The notes below the pieces were generated by a model. The model saw only the letters and a list, made by a program, of their open reading frames with translations. It did not search any database and was not told the origin of the DNA. From Oxalobacteraceae bacterium (GTDB lineage Bacteria; Pseudomonadota; Gammaproteobacteria; Burkholderiales; Burkholderiaceae_D), in the NCBI GenBank assembly GCA_003132085.1, contig PKWO01000018.1, positions 1 through 12,024 of the forward strand: DNA of 12,024 nt. Direction: 5' to 3'. Shown one piece after another: positions 1 to 8,052 of this stretch (positions are counted from its first letter, which is position 1; each line of letters starts with the position of its first letter). A program made the translations under genes and the position numbers.

Positions 1-21
1 CGATTTTCCGGGTCCACTTCT

Positions 22-1614
22 CTAAAAGTAAGGTGCATAATACTGGGCAATGCAAACATAGTTAACGGGCGTGTAGGGCGGAGAGTTGTAACATTCGCCA
101 TACGCCACCCTTGCGACATTAAGCGTATTGTTGACGCTAGAACCGGACACCATATCATCTTGAACAATGCCCTGCAATACTGTGATTGTCTGGAGTGGAT
201 CGCCCTGAATGGTTGTGTTGTTAGTTATTTGACCACCTGTGCCGCAATATGTTGCGCAACTAGCCCCCCCCCAGTTCCATGGGGAAGTACCGTTGAAGAG
301 CAAAATATCTATCCGCTGCTGCTGCCCTGCCAGAATAGTGTTATTGGTGATACCACTTCCTGCAAATGGGCAACGCCCTGCGCCACAACCTGTTGTATCA
401 AGTCCCGCAGAGCCGTATGCGCCGGACCCTGCATGCACAATATTGTTCTCTGAAGCACTGCTTGATTGAGGGGCTTGACCGGTAGCAGGAGTGAGGAATC
501 CAAAGATGACGATCCCTGCGTCCGTAGGATCAACAATGTCGTTGCCTTGGATCAAGCCTTGTCCAGCATGGTGAGAGATACCATCAGCCCAAGGCGCGTA
601 AGTTTGATACGAGATCGGTGCGTTAGCAGCAGCAGCCTCGGCAGTTGTGTGATATGACGCATAACCGACCGTAAGATTACTGATAATGTTAACTGTTCCA
701 AGCGGTAATTGAGTCGGTGTTTGCGTCTCAAAATTGGTTCTCATATAGGGGAAATCAGAGCGCACGTTCTGAATCGTACCGATAGTGTTAGGTGCAGTTT
801 CAAACTCAATATTCGCGTATACGGGGCCATTACCAGTTGGGCCAAAATAGTTACCTGATCCATTGACCCAAATGTCTTGCACCGTTGCCCCGGGGCTAGC
901 TAAAAGGAGATGTCCAGAGAAAGCAGACCAACGTACGATTCGTGCTTGCCGGGCATACATTGTCCGACCTGGCGCCCCAATGGTTTGCAGCGTGTGCCCT
1001 GCTGGAATTGTCACCGTGGCGAACATTTCCACGATTTTTCCTGCCGGTACGTTACATACCAAATTGTTTGTTACGCAATTTTGCAAATCGACATTCGTCC
1101 AAATCCCAACGTTGTCAATATCCATCGGCCAAGTTAAATCCCAATCTTGACGATAAGCCTTTCCCGTGCAAATGCTGCTGATCAAGCCAGTGAATTCTGT
1201 ACTTGCCGTCATGCCCAGTGCTACTTGCGCCGCTGTTCCACCATTTTCAAGAAGGCTAACATCACCGTTAAAGCCGCTCGGATCCGGTTCTCGACTCAGG
1301 ATGGCCCGATAGAGTGTCAAAACCTGTTCTTGCGCTGAATAACCCTTATTCATATATTCTGCTGACCCAAAAAACACCGATGCGATGTTACCAAGGGTAC
1401 TTTGACTGCAGCCATTTACATTGAAGTAGTTAGTATAGCCCTGCCATCCACCAGGGTCCGGTGCCCTCCCTAACGCTTCGGTATATTGTTTGGCGATGAA
1501 TTGCGATGGGACAGCTGCTTGCACCAAGCTCGGTATTAATATTGCGATGGCTATTAGGAATATCGAGTTCAGTTTTGCAATGGTGTTTTTTATTTTTTGA
1601 ATTCTGCGTTGCAT
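22..1614 (-). CDS. Secreted DUF4214 protein with probable beta-helix body
   Basis: 530 residues. The N-terminus has a basic stretch, a hydrophobic segment (about 18-30) and a VQA/A site, so signal peptidase I cleavage after residue 33 is likely. Residues about 38-150 contain two DUF4214-type units: a Y-x3-LGR-x-PDPGGW unit ending in FFGSAEY, then a LYRAILSREPDPSGF unit ending in TASTEF. DUF4214 is known from secreted and surface proteins of polysaccharide and S-layer contexts; its biochemical role is not settled. The rest (about 160-530) is rich in N, G, T and S, with repeated turn-like strings such as NNIVHAG, GITNNTILAG and GQITNNTTIQG. This looks like a right-handed parallel beta-helix of the kind seen in polysaccharide lyases and adhesins, but I cannot identify catalytic residues. 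About a dozen cysteines in the mature part, several as close pairs, suggest disulphides and an extracytoplasmic location. The start is supported by GAAAGG a few bases upstream of ATG. A G9 run lies in the coding strand near residue 450. The function is unknown; an exopolysaccharide-binding or -processing role is inference. Confidence 0.85.
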   Translation of the reverse strand: MQRRIQKIKNTIAKLNSIFLIAIAILIPSLVQAAVPSQFIAKQYTEALGRAPDPGGWQGYTNYFNVNGCSQSTLGNIASVFFGSAEYMNKGYSAQEQVLTLYRAILSREPDPSGFNGDVSLLENGGTAAQVALGMTASTEFTGLISSICTGKAYRQDWDLTWPMDIDNVGIWTNVDLQNCVTNNLVCNVPAGKIVEMFATVTIPAGHTLQTIGAPGRTMYARQARIVRWSAFSGHLLLASPGATVQDIWVNGSGNYFGPTGNGPVYANIEFETAPNTIGTIQNVRSDFPYMRTNFETQTPTQLPLGTVNIISNLTVGYASYHTTAEAAAANAPISYQTYAPWADGISHHAGQGLIQGNDIVDPTDAGIVIFGFLTPATGQAPQSSSASENNIVHAGSGAYGSAGLDTTGCGAGRCPFAGSGITNNTILAGQQQRIDILLFNGTSPWNWGGASCATYCGTGGQITNNTTIQGDPLQTITVLQGIVQDDMVSGSSVNNTLNVARVAYGECYNSPPYTPVNYVCIAQYYAPYF

Positions 1615-2148
1615 ATTTTGCCTTTCAAATTTAGTGTTTATTGGACACTGCGCTGGGTACGCTGAATGGGAGTCGTTTCATTCTACGCGCACAAAATTTT
1701 CACTAACACAACAAATAATTCTAGATGTCAATTCATGGGATCGATCATCCAACAATTTTCGTTTCCTGGACGAATCACCATCATCAAAAAATTGCCAGTT
1801 CATGAATAATTCTTGTGGTTACCCTAAACGCCGGCTATGGCAGGTTCACACCACCTGGACAGCAAGAAAATAACTTTTAATTGTTATTTAATTACAATGT
1901 TTTGTAAATAGTTATTTTGAATTTATGAATCGCTGAGTAAAAATGAGTTGTTTTTTGCAGGGATGAGCCACACCACACGCCTTCCTTCGATGCTTGCCCC
2001 AGTCTTACATCATCAAAGAGCGCGCCGCAGCGGTGGAATTTCGAACGCTTCAACCGTCTCATGCGGATTCGCTTCCCTCCCGCAAAGCCGCCCATCGGGT
2101 TTTCATTGCGTGGATTTCGCGATCTCTTACTATTGATAAAAACCGTTA
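1615..2148. other. Gene-free leader region
   Basis: This is intergenic sequence between the leftward DUF4214 gene and the relic fragments to the right. About 1615-1960 is AT-rich and should hold the promoter and 5' leader of the leftward gene. It contains a short inverted repeat, CAGGT (1841-1845) and ACCTG (1853-1857). About 1962-2130 is visibly richer in G and C and is open in more than one frame on both strands, but I recognise no protein, RNA or transposon end in it. No tRNA, IS terminal repeats or CRISPR repeats were seen. Confidence 0.5.
1703..1731 (-). promoter_or_regulatory. Possible promoter of the DUF4214 gene
   Basis: Read leftward, a perfect TTGACA (1726-1731) is followed after 17 bases by TGTTAG (1703-1708), which matches only three of six bases of the -10 consensus. 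It sits about 90 bp before the DUF4214 start codon in an AT-rich leader. The -35 match and the spacing are seen directly. Promoter activity is inference, and the weak -10 keeps confidence low. Confidence 0.3.
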
Positions 2149-2597
2149 CCGGCAGTAAAGCTGTGCGACCATAAAAACGGATACGTGTGCTAAATTCGTC
2201 CTTACCCGCCCAATTGTTAAATAACTGATTGCCGGAAACTTCTTGCAGCCGATATAAGCGACAAGTAAGAGGAACACAGGCAACGACGGTTCACCAATTG
2301 GAGCAAAGAGTATCAAAGCTACTAAAACGGACGTCGCACACGATAGCTTCGGAAAACATGATATAGAAAGTCCAGGTTAAAAGAGGACGCGGGATCTGGC
2401 ACAATGATAATGTTATTATAACGTTGTCTACGAGCAAATTATAGGCTCTTGTTCAAGCACCTTTACGGAGCTCTAATTGCCGCTGGACGCACATTCTTGA
2501 AATAGGGAAGCGTGTAGTCGAAGAGGAAGTAAAATAGCGGCTCTCGAGTTGGATGAATCGCGCGCAATTGTGACCCTATGAAATCGTTGAATTTCCC
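2149..2597 (-). pseudogene. Decayed EpsG/Wzy-like polymerase fragment
   Basis: No intact ORF is present, but three leftward open segments in different frames follow one another like pieces of one polytopic protein. Segment 1 (2466-2597) includes TREPLFYFLFDYTLPYF. Segment 2 (2294-2452) includes LLVDNVIITLSLCQIPR and LLTWTFYIMFSEAIV. Segment 3 (2149-2376) includes ATSVLVALILFAPIGEPS and LPVFLLLVAYIG. The order matches the general layout of EpsG-family exopolysaccharide polymerases: an REP-x-F/Y segment, a hydrophobic segment, then an R-x2-LA-like helix followed by FLLL-x-A and a second hydrophobic stretch. That family comparison is from memory, not alignment. The expected N-terminal third is missing and would fall where the oppositely oriented acyltransferase gene now lies. 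At least two frameshifts are needed to join the pieces. A different polytopic membrane protein is possible. Confidence 0.4.
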
Positions 2598-3747
2598 CTA
2601 CAATCCGAAAATTGATCAGCTACGTTGGCTGGCGGCAACCATCGTATTCCTGTTTCATTTTCACCTGGAATATCCGGCCGTCGGCGGCGTGCCGATCGGC
2701 ACCTCCTTGCTCGGCATCGTGACCGAGGGGCATACCGGGGTCGGACTGTTTTTTACACTTTCCGGTTTCCTGTTCATGCAGATCGGGCTGCACCAAAAGG
2801 GGATCGTCTATCGCGACTTTATCCGCAATCGCTTCCTGCGCATTTTTCCGCTGTTTTTCACCATCTTCCTGCTCGCCACGTCGATCGGGCGCGATACGTT
2901 CCTGCCGCAGGATATTTTTTATCTGCTATCGAGTAACTTGGGGCTCGCGCCGACCTCGAACACCGTCATCACCGGCGCGGCCTGGTGCATTTCGTTGGAA
3001 TTCTTGTTTTATATGTTATTCCCCTTTCTGTGCCGATTCGCGATGGAGCTCGGCGTGCGCTATCTGCTGAAACTCTTGGGGCTGATGCTATTTTTCAAGC
3101 TGGCAGCCTATACGGTCAATGACCGCAGTACGCTGATGTATTTCAGCACCTTCGTCGGTCGCTTCGACCAGTTCCTGATCGGGATGCTTGCCGCAATTCT
3201 GTACCAGCGCCATGGCGAGCAGTTGCGCCGATATGCGCGCTGGCTCTTGCCTTTGGCTTGTGGCGTGGTGATCTTGAATAGCGCGATGCAAGCCCATTTC
3301 GCCAGTTTTGCCGTGACTCCAAGGTCGGTTTTCTGGATCGGCTGGTCGATGCTGGAAAGTTCCGGTTGGGCCTGCTTTATCCTTGCTTGGCTAAGTTTCG
3401 ACAAGGCGTTGCCTGCGTGGCTGGAGCGCACGCTGTGTCATGGCGGCAAAGTGAGTTTTTCCTTTTATTTACTGCATATGGCGGTGATTCATTTGCTCGC
3501 ACGATGGTATGGCGCCGTGTCGTTCACTAGCAATGGATGGGGCGATGCGGCCATTTGGCTTGTCGGCGTGTACGCGACCGCATGGGGCCTCGCTACGCTG
3601 AGCTATTCCACGATTGAAGAGCCGTTCCTGCGCATGCGCCGGGGTTATGGCGGCGGTGGCGTTCTGGCGGTCGAACAGCGCAATGCGCCGGTTGCCGGGG
3701 AATGCCCAAAACCGGAGGAAACAGGCGCAGCTATCGATCAAGTATGA
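2578..3747 (+). CDS. Acyltransferase family 3 membrane protein (OafA-like)
   Basis: 389 residues, hydrophobic throughout, with about ten predicted membrane helices. The acyltransferase-3 (PF01757) hallmarks are visible: QLRWLAA near residue 14 with the paired FHFH at about 25-28 (the R-x10-H type motif), GHTGVGLFFTLSGFLFM (about 51-67), RNRFLRIFPLFF (about 83-95), WCISLEFLFYMLFPFL (about 137-152), and a late helix with SFSFYLLH. Proteins of this family transfer acetyl or other acyl groups to hydroxyls of O-antigen, exopolysaccharide, peptidoglycan or Nod factors, working across the inner membrane. The last 40 or so residues after the EEPFLRMRR segment form a polar tail; there is no fused SGNH domain. 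No strong Shine-Dalgarno is seen before the ATG. The gene is the only rightward one and converges on the large leftward cluster, 40 bp from the DUF6311 stop. Its acceptor is unknown; modification of the glycan made by the neighbouring genes is a guess. Confidence 0.9.
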   Translation: MKSLNFPYNPKIDQLRWLAATIVFLFHFHLEYPAVGGVPIGTSLLGIVTEGHTGVGLFFTLSGFLFMQIGLHQKGIVYRDFIRNRFLRIFPLFFTIFLLATSIGRDTFLPQDIFYLLSSNLGLAPTSNTVITGAAWCISLEFLFYMLFPFLCRFAMELGVRYLLKLLGLMLFFKLAAYTVNDRSTLMYFSTFVGRFDQFLIGMLAAILYQRHGEQLRRYARWLLPLACGVVILNSAMQAHFASFAVTPRSVFWIGWSMLESSGWACFILAWLSFDKALPAWLERTLCHGGKVSFSFYLLHMAVIHLLARWYGAVSFTSNGWGDAAIWLVGVYATAWGLATLSYSTIEEPFLRMRRGYGGGGVLAVEQRNAPVAGECPKPEETGAAIDQV

Positions 3748-3766
3748 TCAAGGATCGAGGATCAAG
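3736..3766 (+). repeat. Short GATCAAG tandem repeat
   Basis: GATCAAG occurs at 3736-3742, 3746-3752 and 3760-3766, with the one-mismatch copy GATCGAG at 3753-3759. The array overlaps the last codons and TGA of the acyltransferase gene. It is too short for a CRISPR; slippage is the simplest explanation. Confidence 0.5.
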
Positions 3767-3771
3767 ACGAC

Positions 3772-3795
3772 TTGACGCTTAGACAGGTCAATTTT
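3772..3795 (+). terminator. Weak terminator-like hairpin between convergent genes
   Basis: TTGAC (3772-3776) and GTCAA (3787-3791) can form a 5-bp stem with a 10-base loop, followed by TTTT. It would serve the rightward acyltransferase gene. The right arm overlaps the stop codon of the leftward DUF6311 gene. The stem is short and low in GC, so an active intrinsic terminator is doubtful. Confidence 0.25.
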
Positions 3796-5890
3796 CCGTT
3801 TTAAGTTCCAGTGACACAATACCCAACCCGAGACGCCGGCCATCGGCTGACAAACCTAATTCTGCAGGTGATTTGAGCTTCTTAAAATTGAATTTTATCG
3901 AAAGTTTTCCGCCCATTTCCGAGGCCAGAAGCACGGGTATGTTAACCACACGCACTCCGCCGTTAGATTGCTGGTCATACTTCAAAGTGCCAACCGGGTG
4001 ATTGTTCACGACAATACCCACTTCTTGAGACGGATGCTTATCCGTTAAGAAAGCATGACCATCAATCAATAAATTGAGATCGCTTTTGGGCACGCCGGGG
4101 AGCGATAGAAGCACTAAGGCGGTATCGCCATCGGACCATGTTCCCCATTTTTCCGTTGCACTCCACCCATACACTTGATACTTCCGACCGCTACCGCCCG
4201 ATGTGAAAGAGATGCGCTCCATGTGGTAGTCAAAATCATGACTCTCATCGATAGAAATGCTGGCGATTGCATGGGTATTGCAGGTTCCACATTCTCTGAG
4301 CTTTGGCGCGACAATACGAAATCCATCCAGAACCCCTGCGATATCCGAGGGCGCGGTCTGGCTTGAAGCAATATTCCAAAGAGCGTCGTTCTCGAATACG
4401 TAGAGCGAATCCGCGCTAAGTTCGTTGTTTACAATTGACGAAGTGATATGCGCCTGCGCGTCACGCTCCTTTTCCGGATTGATTCTGGCAAAATAGCCGG
4501 TGTTAATCGCCATTCGGTGCATGGCAGCAAACTGAGATAGCGCCATCCAATTAACCGGGGAGTTTTGAGGGAGTACCAAAATTAATTTTCTGTATTGTTG
4601 CGAGAAGTCATTCCAAACGGGGGAGCGCATAGGTGACGTCCAAGCCGGTGGATGTAAAAATTTGTTCCTGAAAAAGCGCCATGCGTCGGCGGAATCAACC
4701 GCCTGGACGAATAACATGGCCACGCAAAGCGAAAGCGCGGAATTGCGTCTTAATCGGGTAAATAGAAAATAAAATATCGCCAGATAAATAACATAATAGA
4801 CCGGCCAGAAAAATCTACCGGAGACTCTAAAGGTATCTGCAAAATGTTGTATTATCGGCGGCAAACCGTATGAGAATAATTCAACGGAACCAGCAGCGAT
4901 ATGATTTGAAATTGCATACAAGAAGAAACCGATGGAGACAATTAATATCGGCATTATCTTCACCTCGCAGCCTATTCTTGTGTTGCGAAGGAACGCATAA
5001 CCGGCAACAAGACCCAGCCCGAGCATGCCCAACCCCAAATAATTGAACCCCTCAATATCCCCTACTCCGCCTCGCTGGTCGGGGAGTAATCTTGACCACA
5101 TATCGTCCGGATCAATCAACGACAAAAGATTCATGCGATAGAAGCCGAAACCGCCGGTTTCAACACTTCCAGCCAACATGAAATATCCTGCGGCCCACAT
5201 AACCGTCGTGACGACTATGCCACCGGCAAAAAAATAGCCGGCCGCCTTGGCGATATCCATCTGTTTCAGCCAGCGGCGTTGAATCAGATCGGCTAACCAA
5301 ATTGTGAGAACCATTGCGAGTAAATAAGCATGGATAAGTGCGGTTGCCGCCAACAAAGCGATCCAACGAACGATAGAAAAATTCTTTGAAAAATAAAAGT
5401 AAAGCGCAGCTAATAGTACCCACTGGCCGAATAACGCGTAATGCAAATGCAGTCGCCATAGGCATGCAGGGGCAAATGCAAAAAATACACTTCCGACGAG
5501 CGGCAACCATTTATCCTTCGTGAAAAGAGAGAGCACCTTCCAGGCAAACAGCGACTGGAGAGAAAAACAAATCAAAACCCAAAGACCGAAGTACTGAAAC
5601 GTATCGGGCAAAAGCGCGCTCAGAGGTTTGAAAATAAATGCCAACAGCGGAATTGAATCGGTAAAAACGATAGAGCTGCCGATGTCCAAGCCGTAACTGG
5701 AATTGGCACCTAATGGCCATTGAAGGAATGCTGAAGAACGGAAAAACTGCCATCCCAGCCAGTGTGTAGCGGCATCGCGGTCCATCAGCCAGTCTGTATA
5801 GGTTGGCTGAAGAATCTTGCCGCCTGTTACAAACAAGAAAGCTAAGACACCGAGCAGTATTGCCCACCAAGCATTGCTGATTTTTCGCAT
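3788..5890 (-). CDS. DUF6311 polytopic membrane protein with C-terminal beta domain
   Basis: 700 residues. Residues about 10-400 carry roughly ten hydrophobic segments. Features I associate with DUF6311 are present: DRDAATHWLGWQFFR (38-51), WPLGANSSYG (58-67), FTDSIPLLAFIFKPLS (76-91), FQYFGLWVL (98-106), HLHYALFGQW (148-157) and FRVSGRFFWP (354-363). The first loop, with an acidic DRD, and the overall plan resemble GT-C polytopic glycosyltransferases, but no substrate is known. Residues about 415-560 are soluble and probably periplasmic, with a C-x2-C near 534-537. Residues about 575-697 form a beta-rich domain beginning GWSATEKWGTWSDGD and ending ELGLSADGRRLGLGIVSLEL; the same module ends the first protein of this cluster and may correspond to DUF7024 (from memory). 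The gene is last in the operon, 42 bp after the PTPS-related gene, with no strong Shine-Dalgarno at its ATG. Probable role (inference): periplasmic glycan transferase or assembly factor. Confidence 0.85.
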   Translation of the reverse strand: MRKISNAWWAILLGVLAFLFVTGGKILQPTYTDWLMDRDAATHWLGWQFFRSSAFLQWPLGANSSYGLDIGSSIVFTDSIPLLAFIFKPLSALLPDTFQYFGLWVLICFSLQSLFAWKVLSLFTKDKWLPLVGSVFFAFAPACLWRLHLHYALFGQWVLLAALYFYFSKNFSIVRWIALLAATALIHAYLLAMVLTIWLADLIQRRWLKQMDIAKAAGYFFAGGIVVTTVMWAAGYFMLAGSVETGGFGFYRMNLLSLIDPDDMWSRLLPDQRGGVGDIEGFNYLGLGMLGLGLVAGYAFLRNTRIGCEVKIMPILIVSIGFFLYAISNHIAAGSVELFSYGLPPIIQHFADTFRVSGRFFWPVYYVIYLAIFYFLFTRLRRNSALSLCVAMLFVQAVDSADAWRFFRNKFLHPPAWTSPMRSPVWNDFSQQYRKLILVLPQNSPVNWMALSQFAAMHRMAINTGYFARINPEKERDAQAHITSSIVNNELSADSLYVFENDALWNIASSQTAPSDIAGVLDGFRIVAPKLRECGTCNTHAIASISIDESHDFDYHMERISFTSGGSGRKYQVYGWSATEKWGTWSDGDTALVLLSLPGVPKSDLNLLIDGHAFLTDKHPSQEVGIVVNNHPVGTLKYDQQSNGGVRVVNIPVLLASEMGGKLSIKFNFKKLKSPAELGLSADGRRLGLGIVSLELKTEN

Positions 5891-5932
5891 TTTGCTAAAT
5901 TTTACTTGTTCTGATAGGGATGATGAATTCGG

Positions 5933-7666
5933 CTAACCGGCGACATGATAAATCTGGTATTTCGACAATGCTGCTCTGAAAATTGTACCGAAAGTAGGCA
6001 AATATACGTCGACCGTACTTTGTCCAAAGGGCAACGTGACGGCGCATAATCCCGGAAAATCAGGCCGGTCTATACAAGATCGTGCGGCATTATGGATTAC
6101 GATCAGATGCCCCGGAGATGAAAAAAGAGGAAGTGCTACGGTTATCGGCTTTTGACAAGATATGTTAAAGCGCCTGATTAAAGCTTCGGGTGCGGAGAAT
6201 TCCTCGTCGTACGAGCATCCATCCTCTTCCATTTTCTCATGCAGCGCATGCGCTGAGACGGGCGCCAGCGTTCCTGAACGCGTCGGAACGTACTCACCGA
6301 ACGCGCTGAAGTGAACATTTCCTAGATTTAACGCCTTGTCCGGCAGTGTCGAATAATGGATCGGCGTGAAGGCGCCACAGGAGACGCACATGGCTAATAG
6401 TGCTACCACACCAAACCTGAATGCCGTTGTCGACGCGAATATATGCTGTACCGACAGCAGAGCAAGGACGATGCTCGCCGGCGTAACTATCGCCAAGAGC
6501 CTCCACGGGAACTGAAGGAATGCGGCCCCCGGAACATGGCGGTAAAAAGATATTGCCCACCGTGTCTGCAGAAACATGGCTATGCATCCGGCCAGCGCAA
6601 GGGCGAGCGCGAGGGGAGGGGCGGTTGGAAGTAAGGGGCCAGCGACGCTAGAAATTTTCGATCCCGATAGGGTACTACGAATAGCGGCCCAGACGGCGGC
6701 TGCGCCGCTGCCTAGCATTAAAGCGATGACTGGGGAATCCAACTGGACGGTGTACGCTTGCCAAGTGCGTCCCCATTGCCATTGAGGGTCCCAGAAGTAA
6801 TGCGCTAATGCCTGGATTTGATTCTCCGGTAAATAGAGCGGAGGAATGATGCGTTTCAAATCATAGTCTTGGCCGAGAAACGTCATAGCAAAAAGATAAG
6901 GGCCTGCTAAAATGCCAAAAATAACCAACGCTCGTCCGATAGATGCAGGCCGGAGGATAGTTAGAGAAAGATGTTTGGTGAAGATGAGGTAGAGTCCTAT
7001 CACCGCAAAAATAATGACGCTGAAATAGGCAAGCGCTGAATGTGCGAGGAAAGAAAGCCCTAGGCCGACCGCAAACCCGGCGGAGATGCGGCTGTTCCTA
7101 ATGCTTTGCAAAAAACCAGCCAAAACCAAAGGCGCAAGCATGGCTGCTGAAAATTCAGCCATGGCACCCCGAATCAACCAGTTTGTAATCGTGTAATTGG
7201 CGAGCAGAAGCATCATGCCGCCGCATACCGCCAGCCGATACCCGACGCCGGCCGTCCGGCACAATCTGTAAGTGCCGTAGGCGCCGACTGAGAGCCATCC
7301 CCATATCGTCAGCAATAGCGCTGCTTTCATTGAATCCATCAACGCATACACGCCACCCGATACCACGTAAAATAATTTATGGTAGAGCGCCGGCTGAGGA
7401 GAACCGTAACCACCGTTATCGGCAGATGACCATACAGGAAAAGGATCGCCTTGGAGAAGGTGATTTGCGTATACCAATGTGCGTAAGAAGAAACTATCGC
7501 CTTCATGATTCATTGGCCATCCTGGCATAACGGCAACAGGCAGGATAGTGAGGCCAGACAAAATTACAAAACAAAGGAGAGCAAAAGGCGTTGCGGTATA
7601 ATTTTTTGATAAAGATAGGCGCCACTGGTAAACCACTGTCCGCATGCTGTCGAATGGGAATTTCAT
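5933..7666 (-). CDS. PTPS-related (YfhO-like) polytopic membrane protein
   Basis: 577 residues from the chosen start. The frame stays open to 7816, but that extension overlaps gtrA by about 150 bp and is Arg-rich, so I place the start at the ATG at 7666, which shares an ATGA with the gtrA stop (translational coupling). After a first helix the first loop reads MNHEGDSFFLRTL, then GDPFPVWSSADNGGYGSPQP and LYHKLFYVVSG, which is the signature I associate with the membrane family called 6-pyruvoyl-tetrahydropterin synthase-related (PF10131). Despite the name this is not a pterin enzyme; the acidic first loop and multi-helix plan resemble GT-C glycosyltransferases and YfhO proteins. Roughly a dozen helices follow, then a soluble C-terminal segment of about 120 residues with three cysteines. 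That tail lacks the DGRRLGLG module of its two large neighbours. Function is unproven; a periplasmic transferase acting on a lipid-linked sugar is inference from the gtrA/gtrB neighbours. Confidence 0.8.
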   Translation of the reverse strand: MKFPFDSMRTVVYQWRLSLSKNYTATPFALLCFVILSGLTILPVAVMPGWPMNHEGDSFFLRTLVYANHLLQGDPFPVWSSADNGGYGSPQPALYHKLFYVVSGGVYALMDSMKAALLLTIWGWLSVGAYGTYRLCRTAGVGYRLAVCGGMMLLLANYTITNWLIRGAMAEFSAAMLAPLVLAGFLQSIRNSRISAGFAVGLGLSFLAHSALAYFSVIIFAVIGLYLIFTKHLSLTILRPASIGRALVIFGILAGPYLFAMTFLGQDYDLKRIIPPLYLPENQIQALAHYFWDPQWQWGRTWQAYTVQLDSPVIALMLGSGAAAVWAAIRSTLSGSKISSVAGPLLPTAPPLALALALAGCIAMFLQTRWAISFYRHVPGAAFLQFPWRLLAIVTPASIVLALLSVQHIFASTTAFRFGVVALLAMCVSCGAFTPIHYSTLPDKALNLGNVHFSAFGEYVPTRSGTLAPVSAHALHEKMEEDGCSYDEEFSAPEALIRRFNISCQKPITVALPLFSSPGHLIVIHNAARSCIDRPDFPGLCAVTLPFGQSTVDVYLPTFGTIFRAALSKYQIYHVAG

Positions 7667-8052
7667 CGATATGTCCAGAAACTGTGCAGAAAAAACGTCA
7701 CTGGCGGAACGATACAAACAACGAAGAAAATGCCATACCAGTAGTGCAACCCGAAATGCTGTGCGGCGCCGGAAATGAACATGGCGAGGAAAAGACCGAT
7801 AAATGACACAAGGCAAAAACGGAACAGATTTCTTCCATGCAGCGGTCGTGAGAAGCTCCAGATAGTATTGATCAAATATGAAAATACGGTCGCCACCAGA
7901 AACGCCACTCCGTTCGCAAGTGATGGGGCGGGCGATACGATTTGGATGAAGGCGGTGGCGATGAATACGTGCAGACTTGTTGCCAGCATTCCCGAGAGGG
8001 CAAAGCGTAACGCTTGTTTGGTGAGGATGCGAGGCAATGTCTTAACATTCAT
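7663..8052 (-). CDS. gtrA: GtrA-family membrane protein (putative lipid-linked sugar flippase)
   Basis: 129 residues with four hydrophobic segments and little else. The first begins with LRFALSGMLATSLHVFIA, followed by NGVAFLVATVFSYLINTIWSF (split here as the second helix plus the conserved N-x2-WSF end), and the last ends HSFWTYR, all typical of GtrA (PF04138). GtrA proteins are thought to move undecaprenyl-phosphate-linked sugars made by GtrB across the inner membrane. I chose the ATG at 8052, which overlaps the methyltransferase stop by 11 bp, over a TTG at 8088 that lacks a ribosome binding site. The stop overlaps the ATG of the PTPS-related gene. In classical serotype-converting operons gtrA directly precedes gtrB; here gtrB comes first and a methyltransferase lies between them. 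Confidence 0.9.
   Translation of the reverse strand: MNVKTLPRILTKQALRFALSGMLATSLHVFIATAFIQIVSPAPSLANGVAFLVATVFSYLINTIWSFSRPLHGRNLFRFCLVSFIGLFLAMFISGAAQHFGLHYWYGIFFVVCIVPPVTFFLHSFWTYR

Noticed and set aside
1892..2095. 67-codon leftward frame and the overlapping 62-codon rightward frame at 1948-2136
   Set aside because: Neither has a convincing ribosome binding site, domain or clear protein-like composition; both fall in the unexplained GC-richer block.
3736..3766. Possible CRISPR or attachment site at the GATCAAG repeats
   Set aside because: The units are only 7 bases with no spacers, no tRNA and no integrase nearby.
7667..7816. 50-residue N-terminal extension of the PTPS-related protein
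   Set aside because: It would run through the gtrA gene in another frame and is Arg-rich; the ATG at 7666 forms an ATGA junction with the gtrA stop.
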